Numbered from the stretch's first letter, positions 36,277 through 44,523 are shown. The stretch: 55,096 nucleotides of DNA from Gemmatimonadota bacterium (GCA_003223455.1 QHVE01000010.1:1-55096), one strand, 5' to 3'. Numbers and translations: made by a program. The notes: generated by a model not told the origin, from the letters alone.

Positions 36277-36804
36277 TCAGGGCAGCGTCACGACGGCATG
36301 CTGCCACTGCGCGAGATCGGTGTCTTCCTGATACAGCTTGTCCACGTCGACGGCCACCGAGGTGTCGACGAGCCGCACCGCGTAGCGATCCATGCTGCGC
36401 GTCGCACGTCCCTCGATGAACGTGCCATCCGGACGATACTTCGACTTGTGCTTCGGGCACTGAAAGCGGTTGTTGCCCGCATCCCACTTGAGCGCCGTGT
36501 TCTGATGCGGACAGGCGAGCGCGAACGCGTACACCGACTTGCCGGCGCGCGCGAGGATCACCTCGTTGTCCTTGTCGATCTGCACGCCGTCCGCCGCGGG
36601 GATGGGGTAGGTCCGCTCACCACCCTTCGCCGCGATCGCGCTGATCCAGCGCAGCGGCAACGCGTCGGCGCCGGCGGGTGCCATGCCGATCGCCGCCAGC
36701 GCCGCCGCGCCGGCACGGAGGGCGTCGAGCAGGAAGTCGCGCCGATTGTGCAAGGTGCATCCGGCGCAATCGTCACTCGACGCGCTCGGCTTGATATCCG
36801 TCAT
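36277..36804 (-). CDS. Rieske [2Fe-2S] protein, Tat-exported
   Basis: 175 residues. N-terminal CAGC (13-16) and then HNRRDFLLDALRAG, a Tat motif with hydrophobic region to about 47. Cluster ligands are Cys98 and His100 (CPHQNT) and Cys116 and His119 (CPKHKSKY). It differs from the second Rieske protein in the sequence of both boxes, so the two should have different potentials or partners. After the boxes come GTFIEGRATRSMDRYAVRL and a helical tail. Stop is 35 bases before the next gene. Confidence 0.92.
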   Translation of the reverse strand: MTDIKPSASSDDCAGCTLHNRRDFLLDALRAGAAALAAIGMAPAGADALPLRWISAIAAKGGERTYPIPAADGVQIDKDNEVILARAGKSVYAFALACPHQNTALKWDAGNNRFQCPKHKSKYRPDGTFIEGRATRSMDRYAVRLVDTSVAVDVDKLYQEDTDLAQWQHAVVTLP

Positions 36805-36810
36805 CTCAAG

Positions 36811-36872
36811 GCCTCAGTGATTCAGTGACTAGTGACTCGGTGACTCGGTGACTCAGGTGACTCGGTGAACGG
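36811..36872. repeat. Tandem GTGACTCG-type repeat
   Basis: About seven imperfect 8-10-base units (AGTGATTC, AGTGACTAG, TGACTCG, GTGACTCG, GTGACTCAG, GTGACTCG, GTGAACGG), upstream of the first Rieske gene and downstream of the CopD-like gene. Too short and unspaced for CRISPR. Confidence 0.55.
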
Positions 36873-36895
36873 CCGGACTTCCGGACCCAGCTCTG

Positions 36896-37420
36896 CTACG
36901 CGTAGTTCGTGAGCACGACGCCGACGAGCGTCGTGGTGATCCAGAGGATCAGGCTCATCACCGAGATCGTGCGGAGCCGAGCCCAGAGGGCGGTCTCGTT
37001 CCCTCCCGAGGCGAGCGCTTTCTCCGTCCGGGTCATCATGAACCCGTTGAGCAGCAGCAGGCCGACGAGCGACAGCTTCACCCAGAACACGGGCGAGCCG
37101 AGGAACTCGTCCACATCGGCGAGGAAGAGCAATACCCCACTGGCGAACGAGAGTGCGAGCCCGCCCAGCACCACCGCATGGACCCGGGCGAGATCGCCGA
37201 GCTGCCGCGTCCGATCCTCGGCGCTGCCGCGCGCGGCCCGGATCGTCGCGCGGTCGGCCGTGAGCGCCGCGCCGCCCGCCAGGAGCAGGGGCACGAGGTG
37301 CAGGAACAGCACGGCGGACGAGACGGCCTTGGAGTCGCTGTAGAGCGAGTTCCAGGGCTCGGCGAGACGCGCGAGCGCGCTCGAGCCCTCGGCGGCGGCG
37401 AGTTGCGCGAGAAGGATCAT
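36896..37420 (-). CDS. Four-helix membrane protein, CopD/HemJ-like
   Basis: 174 residues with helices at about 33-55, 80-100, 110-130 and 147-170. Two histidines lie inside or at the start of helices 1 and 2 (His41 in LFLHLVPLLLAGG, His81 in LARVHAVVLGG), and Lys115 in FWVKLSLVG is like CopD and HemJ-type proteins, which bind heme or metal. It is the second gene of the Rieske operon, 4 bases after the gene before it. Function unproven. Confidence 0.75.
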   Translation of the reverse strand: MILLAQLAAAEGSSALARLAEPWNSLYSDSKAVSSAVLFLHLVPLLLAGGAALTADRATIRAARGSAEDRTRQLGDLARVHAVVLGGLALSFASGVLLFLADVDEFLGSPVFWVKLSLVGLLLLNGFMMTRTEKALASGGNETALWARLRTISVMSLILWITTTLVGVVLTNYA

Positions 37421-37424
37421 CTGG

Positions 37425-38018
37425 TCAGTCGCGCCACAGGACCATCATCCCGGCGCCGGTAAGGGCCACGCCCATCGAGGCGTATGCCGTGTTGCGATGC
37501 TTGCGTCGTGCGTCGGCGCTCTGCTCGGCGTCTTCGGACAGCTTGATGCCGGCGTACGCGAAGCCGGCGTCCGACGCGAGCATGAGCAGCGCATGGAGCG
37601 TGCGGCGCGTGCGTCCCTGCTCGACCACGCGCGAATCCCAGAGGTTCCAGAGACCGGTCACGGTATTGACGCCGAATACCGTCGCGAGACCGGTTGCACC
37701 GATGCGATGCCCATTCCTCGCCCACCCGTCGGCGCCGCTGCCCTTCTGGTACAGCTCGTTGCCGGCCGCCGCCTGAAAGACGAACAGCGGGATCATCGCG
37801 TAGGCGCCATACCGGTGGATCCGAAGTCGGCGCTCGTACCACTCGCTCACCTCGATCGACTTCCGGCGTCGCCGCGGCGTGGTGTCCGCCTGAAGCTGCA
37901 GCGAGAGCGGAAGCTCCAGCCGCGACGGCATCGCCACGGGCGCGCTGTCGGGCACGACACGGGTGGTATCGGTTGGACCCGCGAGGGCGAGGAGGAGAGC
38001 GAGCGCTGACGAATGCAT
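37425..38018 (-). CDS. Four-helix membrane protein, candidate di-heme b-type cytochrome
   Basis: 197 residues. Cleavable signal (MHSSALALLLALAGP), about 50 residues outside, then four helices at about 71-88, 105-125, 143-160 and 175-195. Exactly one His stands at the start of each helix: His68 (IHRYGAYAM), His104 (GHRIGATG), His142 (LHALLMLA) and His174 (KHRNTAYA). With alternating topology, His68/His142 would face one side and His104/His174 the other, the geometry of two stacked b hemes. Other His residues are absent after position 2. ATG 38018; upstream sequence in the longer frame is not coding. First gene of the operon. Confidence 0.75.
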   Translation of the reverse strand: MHSSALALLLALAGPTDTTRVVPDSAPVAMPSRLELPLSLQLQADTTPRRRRKSIEVSEWYERRLRIHRYGAYAMIPLFVFQAAAGNELYQKGSGADGWARNGHRIGATGLATVFGVNTVTGLWNLWDSRVVEQGRTRRTLHALLMLASDAGFAYAGIKLSEDAEQSADARRKHRNTAYASMGVALTGAGMMVLWRD

Positions 38019-38273
38019 GTCGGGGCGAGTTGGAGGGGAAGCGGACGCATGCCGAGCCGTTATGACCACCTACACGAGAACTATTGTAAAGTCCAATATT
38101 CAGCGGCCGGCGCGGCATCGCATGGGACTACCCTCACGCTGCACGAGCGGCCCAACCATCGTGCCTGCCGATCGATGGGCCGCGAATGGCAGACGGCGCC
38201 GCCGGTCTGCTTATTCCCACTGAACACGGCGCGCTGGGTTCACGACACGCCAGACGACCATCCCCCGAATGCC

Positions 38274-38936
38274 ATGACTTCCGCCATTCCGGCGCCGCAA
38301 CCCGACGGGGCTTCGCTCAGCGACGACTGGCACACGATCTCCGAGGAGTTGCTCCAGGGGCTCGTGCACGCGCTCAACAACCGCGTGGCGGCGCTCAGCG
38401 CACTCGTCGAGCTCGCGACGCTCGGCGACGAGCGGAGCAATCTCCTGAGCGGGCTACCGGGGGAGATCGCGCAGCTCCACCGGTTGAACGCGCTGTTCGG
38501 GCTGCTTCCCCAGCGGCGTGCCGACGGTGAGGCCCTCGACCTGCGAGCCGTGCTGGAAGACGCGATCCGCCTGCACGAGCATCATCCGCGACTTCGCGGT
38601 GCGCAGGTGATGGTGACGTTCGAGGGTGCGCCGGGTGCCGTGCGAGCCCCGCGCTGGGCCCTGGTGCGCGCGTCGGTCATGCTGGTGCACATCGCCAAGC
38701 GAGTCGCGCAGTCGGCGCCGGGGCAAGACGCTGCCGTTCGCGTACATGGAGACGGCGAGACGGTCGCCCTCCACGTGGCGACGCTCGCCGCGCCGCCGCC
38801 CGATCTCGCGGCGCTCGCGGTGCGGTGTGGTGGCCGAGTGATCCGCACTAGCGACGAGCTGGTGCTCTCGATACCATCGCTGCGTGAGCTTCGCCGCCGC
38901 GAGCGCGAGGCACGCGGAGATGGCTCGACGAGCTAG
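38274..38936 (+). CDS. Degenerate histidine kinase / ChpT-like phosphotransferase
   Basis: 220 residues. DHp with HALNNRVAALSALVEL (His32) in the first 80 residues, then a domain of about 130 residues in the place of HATPase_c that lacks N-box and G-boxes (no DxGxG; SVMLVHIAKRV replaces NLxxNA). This combination, and the length, match ChpT-like phosphotransferases more than an active kinase. It is convergent with the FliA-type sigma gene. ATG 38274; the longer frame from 38013 is non-coding-like. Confidence 0.65.
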   Translation: MTSAIPAPQPDGASLSDDWHTISEELLQGLVHALNNRVAALSALVELATLGDERSNLLSGLPGEIAQLHRLNALFGLLPQRRADGEALDLRAVLEDAIRLHEHHPRLRGAQVMVTFEGAPGAVRAPRWALVRASVMLVHIAKRVAQSAPGQDAAVRVHGDGETVALHVATLAAPPPDLAALAVRCGGRVIRTSDELVLSIPSLRELRRREREARGDGSTS

Positions 38937-38951
38937 CCGGTCGCTCGCTCC

Positions 38952-39719
38952 TTATGCGAACGCGCGCATCGGCGCGAGCTCCGTGCGGAGCCGGCTCAGC
39001 GCCTTCGAGCGGATCTGCGACACGCGCGACTCGCTGATGCCGAGCACATCGGCGATGTCGCCGGACTTGAGCTCCTCGAAGTAGTACAGCGACAGCACCG
39101 TGCGCTCCTGATCATTCAGTCGCAGGATCGCCTCGCGCATCAGGGACAGCTCGTCCTCGCGCGAGAGTCGCTCGTCGGCCGACTCCTCGTCGTTGCTGAG
39201 AAACTCCACCCGCGCGGATATCGTGCTGCCGTCTTCACCGGGCGTTGGGGTCAGCGACAGGTGGACCGCCCCTTCGACCTCCGCCTGCCAGCGCCAGAGC
39301 GTCTGAACGTCGGTTCCGAGCTGATGGGCGATCTCCGAGTCCTCGGGCATGCGGCCGAGCGCCCGCATGAGGAGCTCGCGCGAGCGCGCGATGTCGCGGG
39401 CCTTTCGGCGCACCGAGCGGGGCACGTGATCCTGGCGGCGCAGCTCGTCGAGGATCGATCCGCGAATCCGGGGGACGGCGAAGGTGCTGAACGCGAGCCC
39501 TCGACGCGCATCGAAGCTTCGGACGGCGGTCATCAGGCCGATCGTGCCGGCACTCACCAGCTCGTCGAAGTCGGCATCCACGGCCAGGCTGCGGGAGAGC
39601 TGCCGAGCCACGTGGTGGACGAGGTTCAGATTCTCGACGAGGAGGGCGTCGCGAACCGAATCGTTTCCGGACGCATTGGCGGCCCAGACTGAACGAGACT
39701 CATCGGTCGGTTCCGTCAT
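38952..39719 (-). CDS. fliA: FliA/WhiG-type RNA polymerase sigma factor
   Basis: 255 residues from ATG 39719 (MTEPTDESRS); ATG 39779 would add 20. Region 2 is ENLNLVHHVARQLSRSL through DELVSAGTIGLMTAVRSFDARRGLAFSTFAVPRIRGSILDEL (first 20 shown elsewhere in parts), region 3 ALGRMPEDSEIAHQLG, region 4 RLNDQERTVLSLYYFEELKSGDIADVLGISESRVSQIRSKAL. This is the sigma-28 family: DARRGLAFSTFA and LGISESRVSQIRSK are typical. No flagellar structural genes lie in the window, so its regulon is unknown here. Confidence 0.93.
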   Translation of the reverse strand: MTEPTDESRSVWAANASGNDSVRDALLVENLNLVHHVARQLSRSLAVDADFDELVSAGTIGLMTAVRSFDARRGLAFSTFAVPRIRGSILDELRRQDHVPRSVRRKARDIARSRELLMRALGRMPEDSEIAHQLGTDVQTLWRWQAEVEGAVHLSLTPTPGEDGSTISARVEFLSNDEESADERLSREDELSLMREAILRLNDQERTVLSLYYFEELKSGDIADVLGISESRVSQIRSKALSRLRTELAPMRAFA

Positions 39720-40101
39720 CGGTGGGGCGAGGAGAGCGGGGGGAAGATCGCGCCGCGGCCGACCGCTGATCGCTGGCATGATCCGCAACGTCGGCCGTGG
39801 CCGATCGAGGGCCCCACAAAGGCAGGGAGAGGGCCAGCAGGATCGCGGCGGGAGAGGGCCGAATTCCCTGCGGATCCGGCCCTGGGCGAATGCCTTCAAG
39901 CTCTTGTCGCCGTGAGACTAAGGCGGTCGACTGGCGGCCGACGACCGGCGGTGCTGGCCTCGAGAGCCGGTCCGACTGGAGCTCGGCATGAATTGCCGCC
40001 CGGCATCAATTGCCGGGTGTAGGCGGAAAGATTGGCCCTGCACCTCGCTGTCATCCCGAGCGCAGTCGAGGGATCTGCGCTTCGCCGTCGGTCGGCTGCG
40101 G
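39720..40101. other. Intergenic region of about 380 bases
   Basis: Between the sigma factor start and the NtrC-like stop. It holds an intergenic repeat at 40048-40080 and nothing else convincingly coding; the antisense frame at 39896-40474 has a low-complexity translation containing DPSTALGMT and was rejected. Promoter of the sigma gene is expected in 39720-39800. Confidence 0.6.
40048..40080. repeat. Dispersed TCATCCCGAGCG-type intergenic repeat
   Basis: CTGTCATCCCGAGCGCAGTC followed by GAGGGATCTGCGC. I recognise this class of element from intergenic regions of many soil bacteria; its usual translation in one frame is DPSTALGMT. One copy only in this window. Confidence 0.65.
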
Positions 40102-41535
40102 CTAGCTGATAGCGCTGCCGCGAGGTGGGCCGTTCAGCTTGTTCCGCAGTGTCCGGACGCTCATCCCGAGCAGCTCGGCGGCGCGGGTGCGATTCCCTCC
40201 GCTCACCTCCAGCGCGCGCTCGATGAGACGCGACTCGGCGTCCGCCACGTCCAGCGAGGTGAGCACGACCGCTTCGGCAGTGGTCGCGGGGGGAGCCCCC
40301 GCGAGCTCCTCGAGCGCGACCGACGACGCGCTGCGGGCAGGGACCGGCCCCGTCCCCCTGGAGGTGAGCCCGAACCGCTGACCATCGAAGGCGCTCGGCT
40401 GCAGGATCGCATCGGGCGAGAGAATGACGGCGCGCTCGATGGCGTGTTGGAGCTCGCGTACGTTGCCGGGCCACTCGTAGCGCTGCAGCATCTCGACCGT
40501 CTCCGGAGCCAGACCGCGAATCTCCTTGCCGATCTCGTGGGCGATGCGGATGACGAAGCGCTGGGCGAGGAGGGCGATGTCGCCCGGCCGCTCGCGCAAA
40601 GGCGGCAGCGAGATCGGCAGTACGCTGAGCCGAAAGAAGAGATCCTGGCGGAAATGCCCCTGCGCCGCGTGGGCCGCGAGGTTGCGGTTCGTCGTCGCGA
40701 TGATGCGGACATCGACCTTGATCGGGCTCGAGCCGCCGACCCGCTCGAACTCCTGTTCTTGAAGCACGCGCAACAGTTTCGCCTGCAGATCGAGCCGCAT
40801 CTCGCTGATCTCGTCGAGCAGGAGCGTGCCTCGGTGTGCTCGCTCGAACGCGCCCTCGACGCGCTTGATCGCGCCGGTGAACGCTCCCTTCTCGTGGCCG
40901 AACAGCGCGCTCTCGACGAGCCCTTCGGGGAGCGCAGCGCAGTTGAGCTTGATGAAGGGTCGGTCGCGCCGGTCGCTCGCGTCGTGGATCGCACGCGCGA
41001 ACAGCTCCTTGCCGGTGCCCGACTCTCCCTCGAGGAGGACGGTGGCGCGCGTCGGCGCGGCGGTCGTCACGGTCTGGAACACTCGACGGATCTGGAGGCT
41101 CTCGCCGATGATCATGCGCTCGTTCCGGAACTCCATCACCTCGCGGCGCAGGGCATCGTTCTCGCGGCGGAGCCGCACCACCTCCAGCGCCTGGGCCACG
41201 GAGAGCTCGAGCTGCTCCGGGCGCACCGGCTTGGTGATGTAGTCCACCGCGCCCGCCTTGATCGCCGCGACGGCCTGCTCGATCGTCGCATAGCCGGTGA
41301 GCATGATCAGCGGGACTTCATAGCCTTCCTGCTGCAGCAGCTCGAGGAACTCGAGCCCCGTCAGCCCGGGCATCCGATAGTCCGAGATGATCAGGTCGAT
41401 GTTCCCCCTCGCGAGCGCCTGAAGGGCTTCGGGCACGCTGTGCGCGCCGACGGTCGCGTGGCCGGCGCGCTCGAGCGTGTCCTCGAGAATGAGCCCGATC
41501 GCGGGCTCATCGTCGACATAGAGGATCGTGGCCAT
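40102..41535 (-). CDS. NtrC-family sigma-54-dependent response regulator
   Basis: 477 residues. Receiver at 1-120 with phospho-Asp52 (ISDYRMPG) and Lys in ITKPVRP. AAA+ domain about 145-390: Walker A GESGTGKE, the sigma-54 contact loop GAFTGA (in [15 protein letters not shown]), Walker [11 protein letters not shown], and the arginine finger region [16 protein letters not shown]-terminal Fis-type HTH ([21 protein letters not shown]). Activates sigma-54 promoters after phosphorylation by a kinase not identified here. ATG 41535; the in-frame extension to 42960 is antisense to the epimerase and was rejected. Confidence 0.95.
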   Translation of the reverse strand: MATILYVDDEPAIGLILEDTLERAGHATVGAHSVPEALQALARGNIDLIISDYRMPGLTGLEFLELLQQEGYEVPLIMLTGYATIEQAVAAIKAGAVDYITKPVRPEQLELSVAQALEVVRLRRENDALRREVMEFRNERMIIGESLQIRRVFQTVTTAAPTRATVLLEGESGTGKELFARAIHDASDRRDRPFIKLNCAALPEGLVESALFGHEKGAFTGAIKRVEGAFERAHRGTLLLDEISEMRLDLQAKLLRVLQEQEFERVGGSSPIKVDVRIIATTNRNLAAHAAQGHFRQDLFFRLSVLPISLPPLRERPGDIALLAQRFVIRIAHEIGKEIRGLAPETVEMLQRYEWPGNVRELQHAIERAVILSPDAILQPSAFDGQRFGLTSRGTGPVPARSASSVALEELAGAPPATTAEAVVLTSLDVADAESRLIERALEVSGGNRTRAAELLGMSVRTLRNKLNGPPRGSAIS

Positions 41536-41706
41536 GTGTCGGCGTGGGCGTGCGAGTAGAGGCGGACGCGAGGAATACTGCCGCGACCCGTCGATGTAAA
41601 GTCTCACGACGGTGCTGCGGCAGAACGTCCCGTCGAGCTCGGCCGCCGCTCCACGCGCCGAGACTGAATGCACGAAGCGTCGAGCGCTCACGCCGGGAGC
41701 GGGCCG

Positions 41707-41714
41707 GCCGATAC
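41707..41714 (+). promoter_or_regulatory. Sigma-28-like -10 element (GCCGATAC)
   Basis: GCCGATAC, 7 of 8 with the FliA -10 consensus, with TCA 19 bases upstream at 41688 as a weak -35. It ends 18 bases before the start of the FlgM-like gene. Same 13-base string as at 3043-3055. Confidence 0.45.
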
Positions 41715-41732
41715 TCTCCAGCAGGAGGAGCC

Positions 41733-41924
41733 ATGCACCCACGATCCGAAGACGACGGTCAGGCACGCGGCGAGCGCCCATGCGCGCCGTTTCTTCCCGC
41801 ACGCGACGAGTCGCGGAGCGAGCGTGTGCGCGAGATCCGGCGCCGCGTCGCCGACGACGTCTATCGCAGCGACTCGGTGGTGGACGAGATCGCGCGCCGC
41901 ATTCTGATGAGCCGCGAACTGTAG
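41733..41924 (+). CDS. FlgM-like small protein (candidate anti-sigma-28)
   Basis: 63 residues. AGGAGGAG at 41722-41729 gives a very strong Shine-Dalgarno for ATG 41733. The C-terminal half RVREIRRRVADDVYRSDSVV-DEIARRIL is the FlgM pattern: a basic helix, a G/D-x-Y-x-(S/V)-D turn, and a second helix with ARRIL. FlgM is 90-100 residues and binds FliA; this is shorter with a disordered acidic-basic N-terminus. A FliA-type sigma gene lies 2 kb away on the other strand. Confidence 0.6.
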   Translation: MHPRSEDDGQARGERPCAPFLPARDESRSERVREIRRRVADDVYRSDSVVDEIARRILMSREL

Positions 41925-42015
41925 CGGAACGCCTCCTGCCGGTGCGACGTTCTCTCCCTGAACGTCGACCGGTCGAAGCCTCGGCCCGGCGCGACGCGAC
42001 CGCCGACACCGAGCC

Positions 42016-42939
42016 ATGCCGACCGAAACGCCGTCCACCACGTCGTTCATCGCGATCACCGGCGCGTCCGGTCTGATCGGACGTGCCCTCCTCGCACGAC
42101 TGCGGCTGAAGGGGAAGCGAGTCCGCCCTCTCGTGCGCTCGCCGCGACCGGACAGCCCGGACGACATCGTGTGGGATCCGATGGCGGAGAAGCTCGCGCC
42201 GCGAGACCTCGAGGGAGTCGAGGCCGTCGTCCATCTCGCCGGCGAACCGATCGCGCAGCGCTGGACCGGCTCGCGGCGCGAGGCGATCCGCGAAAGTCGC
42301 GTACGCGGCACGAAGCTCCTCGCCCGCACGATCGCGGCGCTGGACCAGAAGCCGCGCGTGCTCCTGAGCGGGTCGGCTGTCGGGTACTACGGCGATCGTG
42401 GGGACGAGGCGGTGGACGAGACCAGCGCGCCCGGCACCGACTTCCTCGCGGGCGTAGCACACGAGTGGGAGATGGCAACGGCGGCGGCGAGCGACGCCGG
42501 CGTGCGCGTCGTGCTGTTGCGTACGGGGATCGTGCTCAGCCCGCACGGCGGCGCGCTCGAGCGGCTGCTGCCTCCATTCCGACTCGGCGTCGGTGGACCG
42601 ATCGGCACCGGTCGGCAGTGGATGAGCTGGATCGCGCTGGAGGACCATCTGCGCGCGATGGAGCACGCGCTGGCGACGACGGGCCTTCACGGACCTGCGA
42701 ACCTCGTCGCGCCGAACCCGGTGACGAACGCGGAATTCGCCGCGACGCTCGGGCGTGTGCTCGGCCGTCCGGCCATCGTGACCGTGCCGAGCTTCGCGCT
42801 CGAGCTGCTCTACGGCGAGATGGCCCGCGCTACGATCCTGGCGGGGCAACGTGTGATGCCGAAGGCGCTCTTGCGGAGCGGATTCCACTTCGCGCATCCG
42901 ACGCTCGAGGAGGCGTTGCGGGTCGAGCTGGCCCGGTGA
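42016..42939 (+). CDS. TIGR01777 family epimerase (SDR39U1-like)
   Basis: 307 residues, Rossmann-fold NAD(P)-dependent short-chain protein. Glycine motif ITGASGLIGRAL, then VVHLAGEPIAQRWT, SGSAVGYYGDRGD, VLLRTGIVLSPHGGALERLLP and PFRLGVGGPIGTGRQWMSWI, all hallmarks of the family with E. coli YfcH. The reaction is unknown. Starts at ATG 42016; ends 10 bases before the antiporter. Confidence 0.92.
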   Translation: MPTETPSTTSFIAITGASGLIGRALLARLRLKGKRVRPLVRSPRPDSPDDIVWDPMAEKLAPRDLEGVEAVVHLAGEPIAQRWTGSRREAIRESRVRGTKLLARTIAALDQKPRVLLSGSAVGYYGDRGDEAVDETSAPGTDFLAGVAHEWEMATAAASDAGVRVVLLRTGIVLSPHGGALERLLPPFRLGVGGPIGTGRQWMSWIALEDHLRAMEHALATTGLHGPANLVAPNPVTNAEFAATLGRVLGRPAIVTVPSFALELLYGEMARATILAGQRVMPKALLRSGFHFAHPTLEEALRVELAR

Positions 42940-42949
42940 GCGGCTGAAC

Positions 42950-44434
42950 ATGTCGAGCATGCCGAACGAGCCGCACGCCAGCGCCGCCTTCTTCGTAGTG
43001 GTGGCGCTGCTCCTCGCTACGAGCGCGCTGGTGAGTCACGCCGCGCAACGGCTGCGCGTGCCGGCGGGACTGATCTTCCTCGCCATCGGGATGCTCGCCG
43101 GCTCGCAGGGAATCGGCGGCATCGCGTTCGACGACTATCACTTCGCGTTCCGCGCCGGTTCAGCGGCGCTCGCACTCATCCTCTTCGACGGAGGGCTCAA
43201 CACACCCGTCGACACCTTGCGTCGCTCGCTCGCGCCGGCGGGTCTGCTCGCGACGGTGGGAGTCGTGGGAACGATGTTCGGCGTCGCGTTCGTCGCGCAC
43301 CGCCTCGCGCTTCCCTGGAGCTCGTCGTTCCTGCTCGGCGCCATCGTCTCGTCGACCGACGCGGCCGCCGTGTTCGCGGTGCTGCGCTCCAGCGGCATCC
43401 AGCTCAAGCATCGCGTCGGCGGTACGCTCGAGGTGGAGTCGGGGATCAACGATCCCGTCGCGGTCATTCTCACGACGCTGCTCACGCGACAGCTCCTCGG
43501 CGAGCGCTTGTCCGTCTGGCTCGCCGCGCTCGGCGTGCTGCGCGAGATCGTGATCGGCGCGGGGTGTGGCGTGGCCATCGGTGTGGGTGCGCGATGGCTC
43601 CTGTCGCGCACGCGACTGCCGGCGAGTGGACTCTACTCCGTGATGACGCTCGCCACGGCGCTGTTCGCGTTCTCGCTGCCGACGCTCATCGGCGGGAGCG
43701 GGTTCCTCGGCGTGTACGTGGCCGCCGTCGTGCTCGGCGCAGGACGATTGCCGTACGGTACCGCGCTGCGGCGCATCCACGATTCGCTCGCATGGCTCGG
43801 CCAGGTGGCGATGTTCCTCATGCTCGGGCTGCTCGTGTATCCGTCGCAGCTGCTCGACGCGGCATGGGTGGGCACCATCGTCGGGCTCGCGCTCGCGTTC
43901 GTGGCGCGACCACTGATGGTGGCGCTGTGCCTCGTGCCGCTTCGCTTCCCACTCAACGATGTCGTGTACGTCGGCTGGGTCGGGCTGCGCGGCGCGGTGC
44001 CGATCATCCTCGCGACGTTCCCCGTGCTCGCCGGCGCGCCAGGCGGGGCGCGGCTGTTCAACATCGTGTTCTTCATCGTCGTGCTCAACGCGCTGTTGCC
44101 GGGCACCACGGTGCCGTGGGTGACGCGACGGCTCGCGCTCGAGTCGGAGGAGCCGCCGCCATCCGACGCCGTGCTCACGATCGAATCGTTCGAGCAGCTC
44201 GACGGCGAGCTGCTGTCGTACTACGTCGACGAGGCCCTTCCCGTCGTCGGCATGACGCTTCAGGATCTCCCCTTCCCGGAGGGCGCCGCGGTGACCATGA
44301 TCGTGCGCGGCCGCGAGCTGATCGCTCCGCAGGGCGACACGCGGCTCGAGATCGGCGATCACGCGTACGTGCTCACCAGGCCCGACGGAGTGGCGATGGT
44401 GCAGCTGCTCTTCGGTCGTCCGGAGAGCGCGTGA
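42950..44434 (+). CDS. nhaP2: CPA1 K+/H+ or Na+/H+ antiporter with RCK_C-like tail
   Basis: 494 residues. About 12 membrane helices in 1-400; ion-binding motif ESGINDPVAV, and FDGGLN and SSTDAAAVFAVLRSSG, resemble NhaP2/CvrA. The C-terminal 90 residues (LPVVGMTLQDLPFPEGAAVTMIVRGRELIAPQGDTRLEIGDHAYVL in pieces) are a TrkA_C/RCK_C domain that regulates transport. Gene symbol by family similarity only. Confidence 0.9.
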   Translation: MSSMPNEPHASAAFFVVVALLLATSALVSHAAQRLRVPAGLIFLAIGMLAGSQGIGGIAFDDYHFAFRAGSAALALILFDGGLNTPVDTLRRSLAPAGLLATVGVVGTMFGVAFVAHRLALPWSSSFLLGAIVSSTDAAAVFAVLRSSGIQLKHRVGGTLEVESGINDPVAVILTTLLTRQLLGERLSVWLAALGVLREIVIGAGCGVAIGVGARWLLSRTRLPASGLYSVMTLATALFAFSLPTLIGGSGFLGVYVAAVVLGAGRLPYGTALRRIHDSLAWLGQVAMFLMLGLLVYPSQLLDAAWVGTIVGLALAFVARPLMVALCLVPLRFPLNDVVYVGWVGLRGAVPIILATFPVLAGAPGGARLFNIVFFIVVLNALLPGTTVPWVTRRLALESEEPPPSDAVLTIESFEQLDGELLSYYVDEALPVVGMTLQDLPFPEGAAVTMIVRGRELIAPQGDTRLEIGDHAYVLTRPDGVAMVQLLFGRPESA

Positions 44435-44523
44435 GCGACTGCACGACCGAGCTCCGCTGAAACCGGCGCCGAGAAGACGACGTAAGGCCGCGTACCAACG
44501 TCGGCGCGCCGAGTCGCGCCAGG

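Noticed and set aside
36811-36872. GTGACTCG repeats considered as CRISPR
   Set aside because: Units are 8-10 bases and contiguous, no spacers and no cas genes.
39896-40474. 192-residue minus-strand open frame
   Set aside because: Contains DPSTALGMT, the mark of an intergenic repeat translated by chance.
41536-42960. N-terminal extension of the NtrC-like protein
   Set aside because: In-frame but antisense to the epimerase gene; the receiver starts cleanly at ATG 41535.
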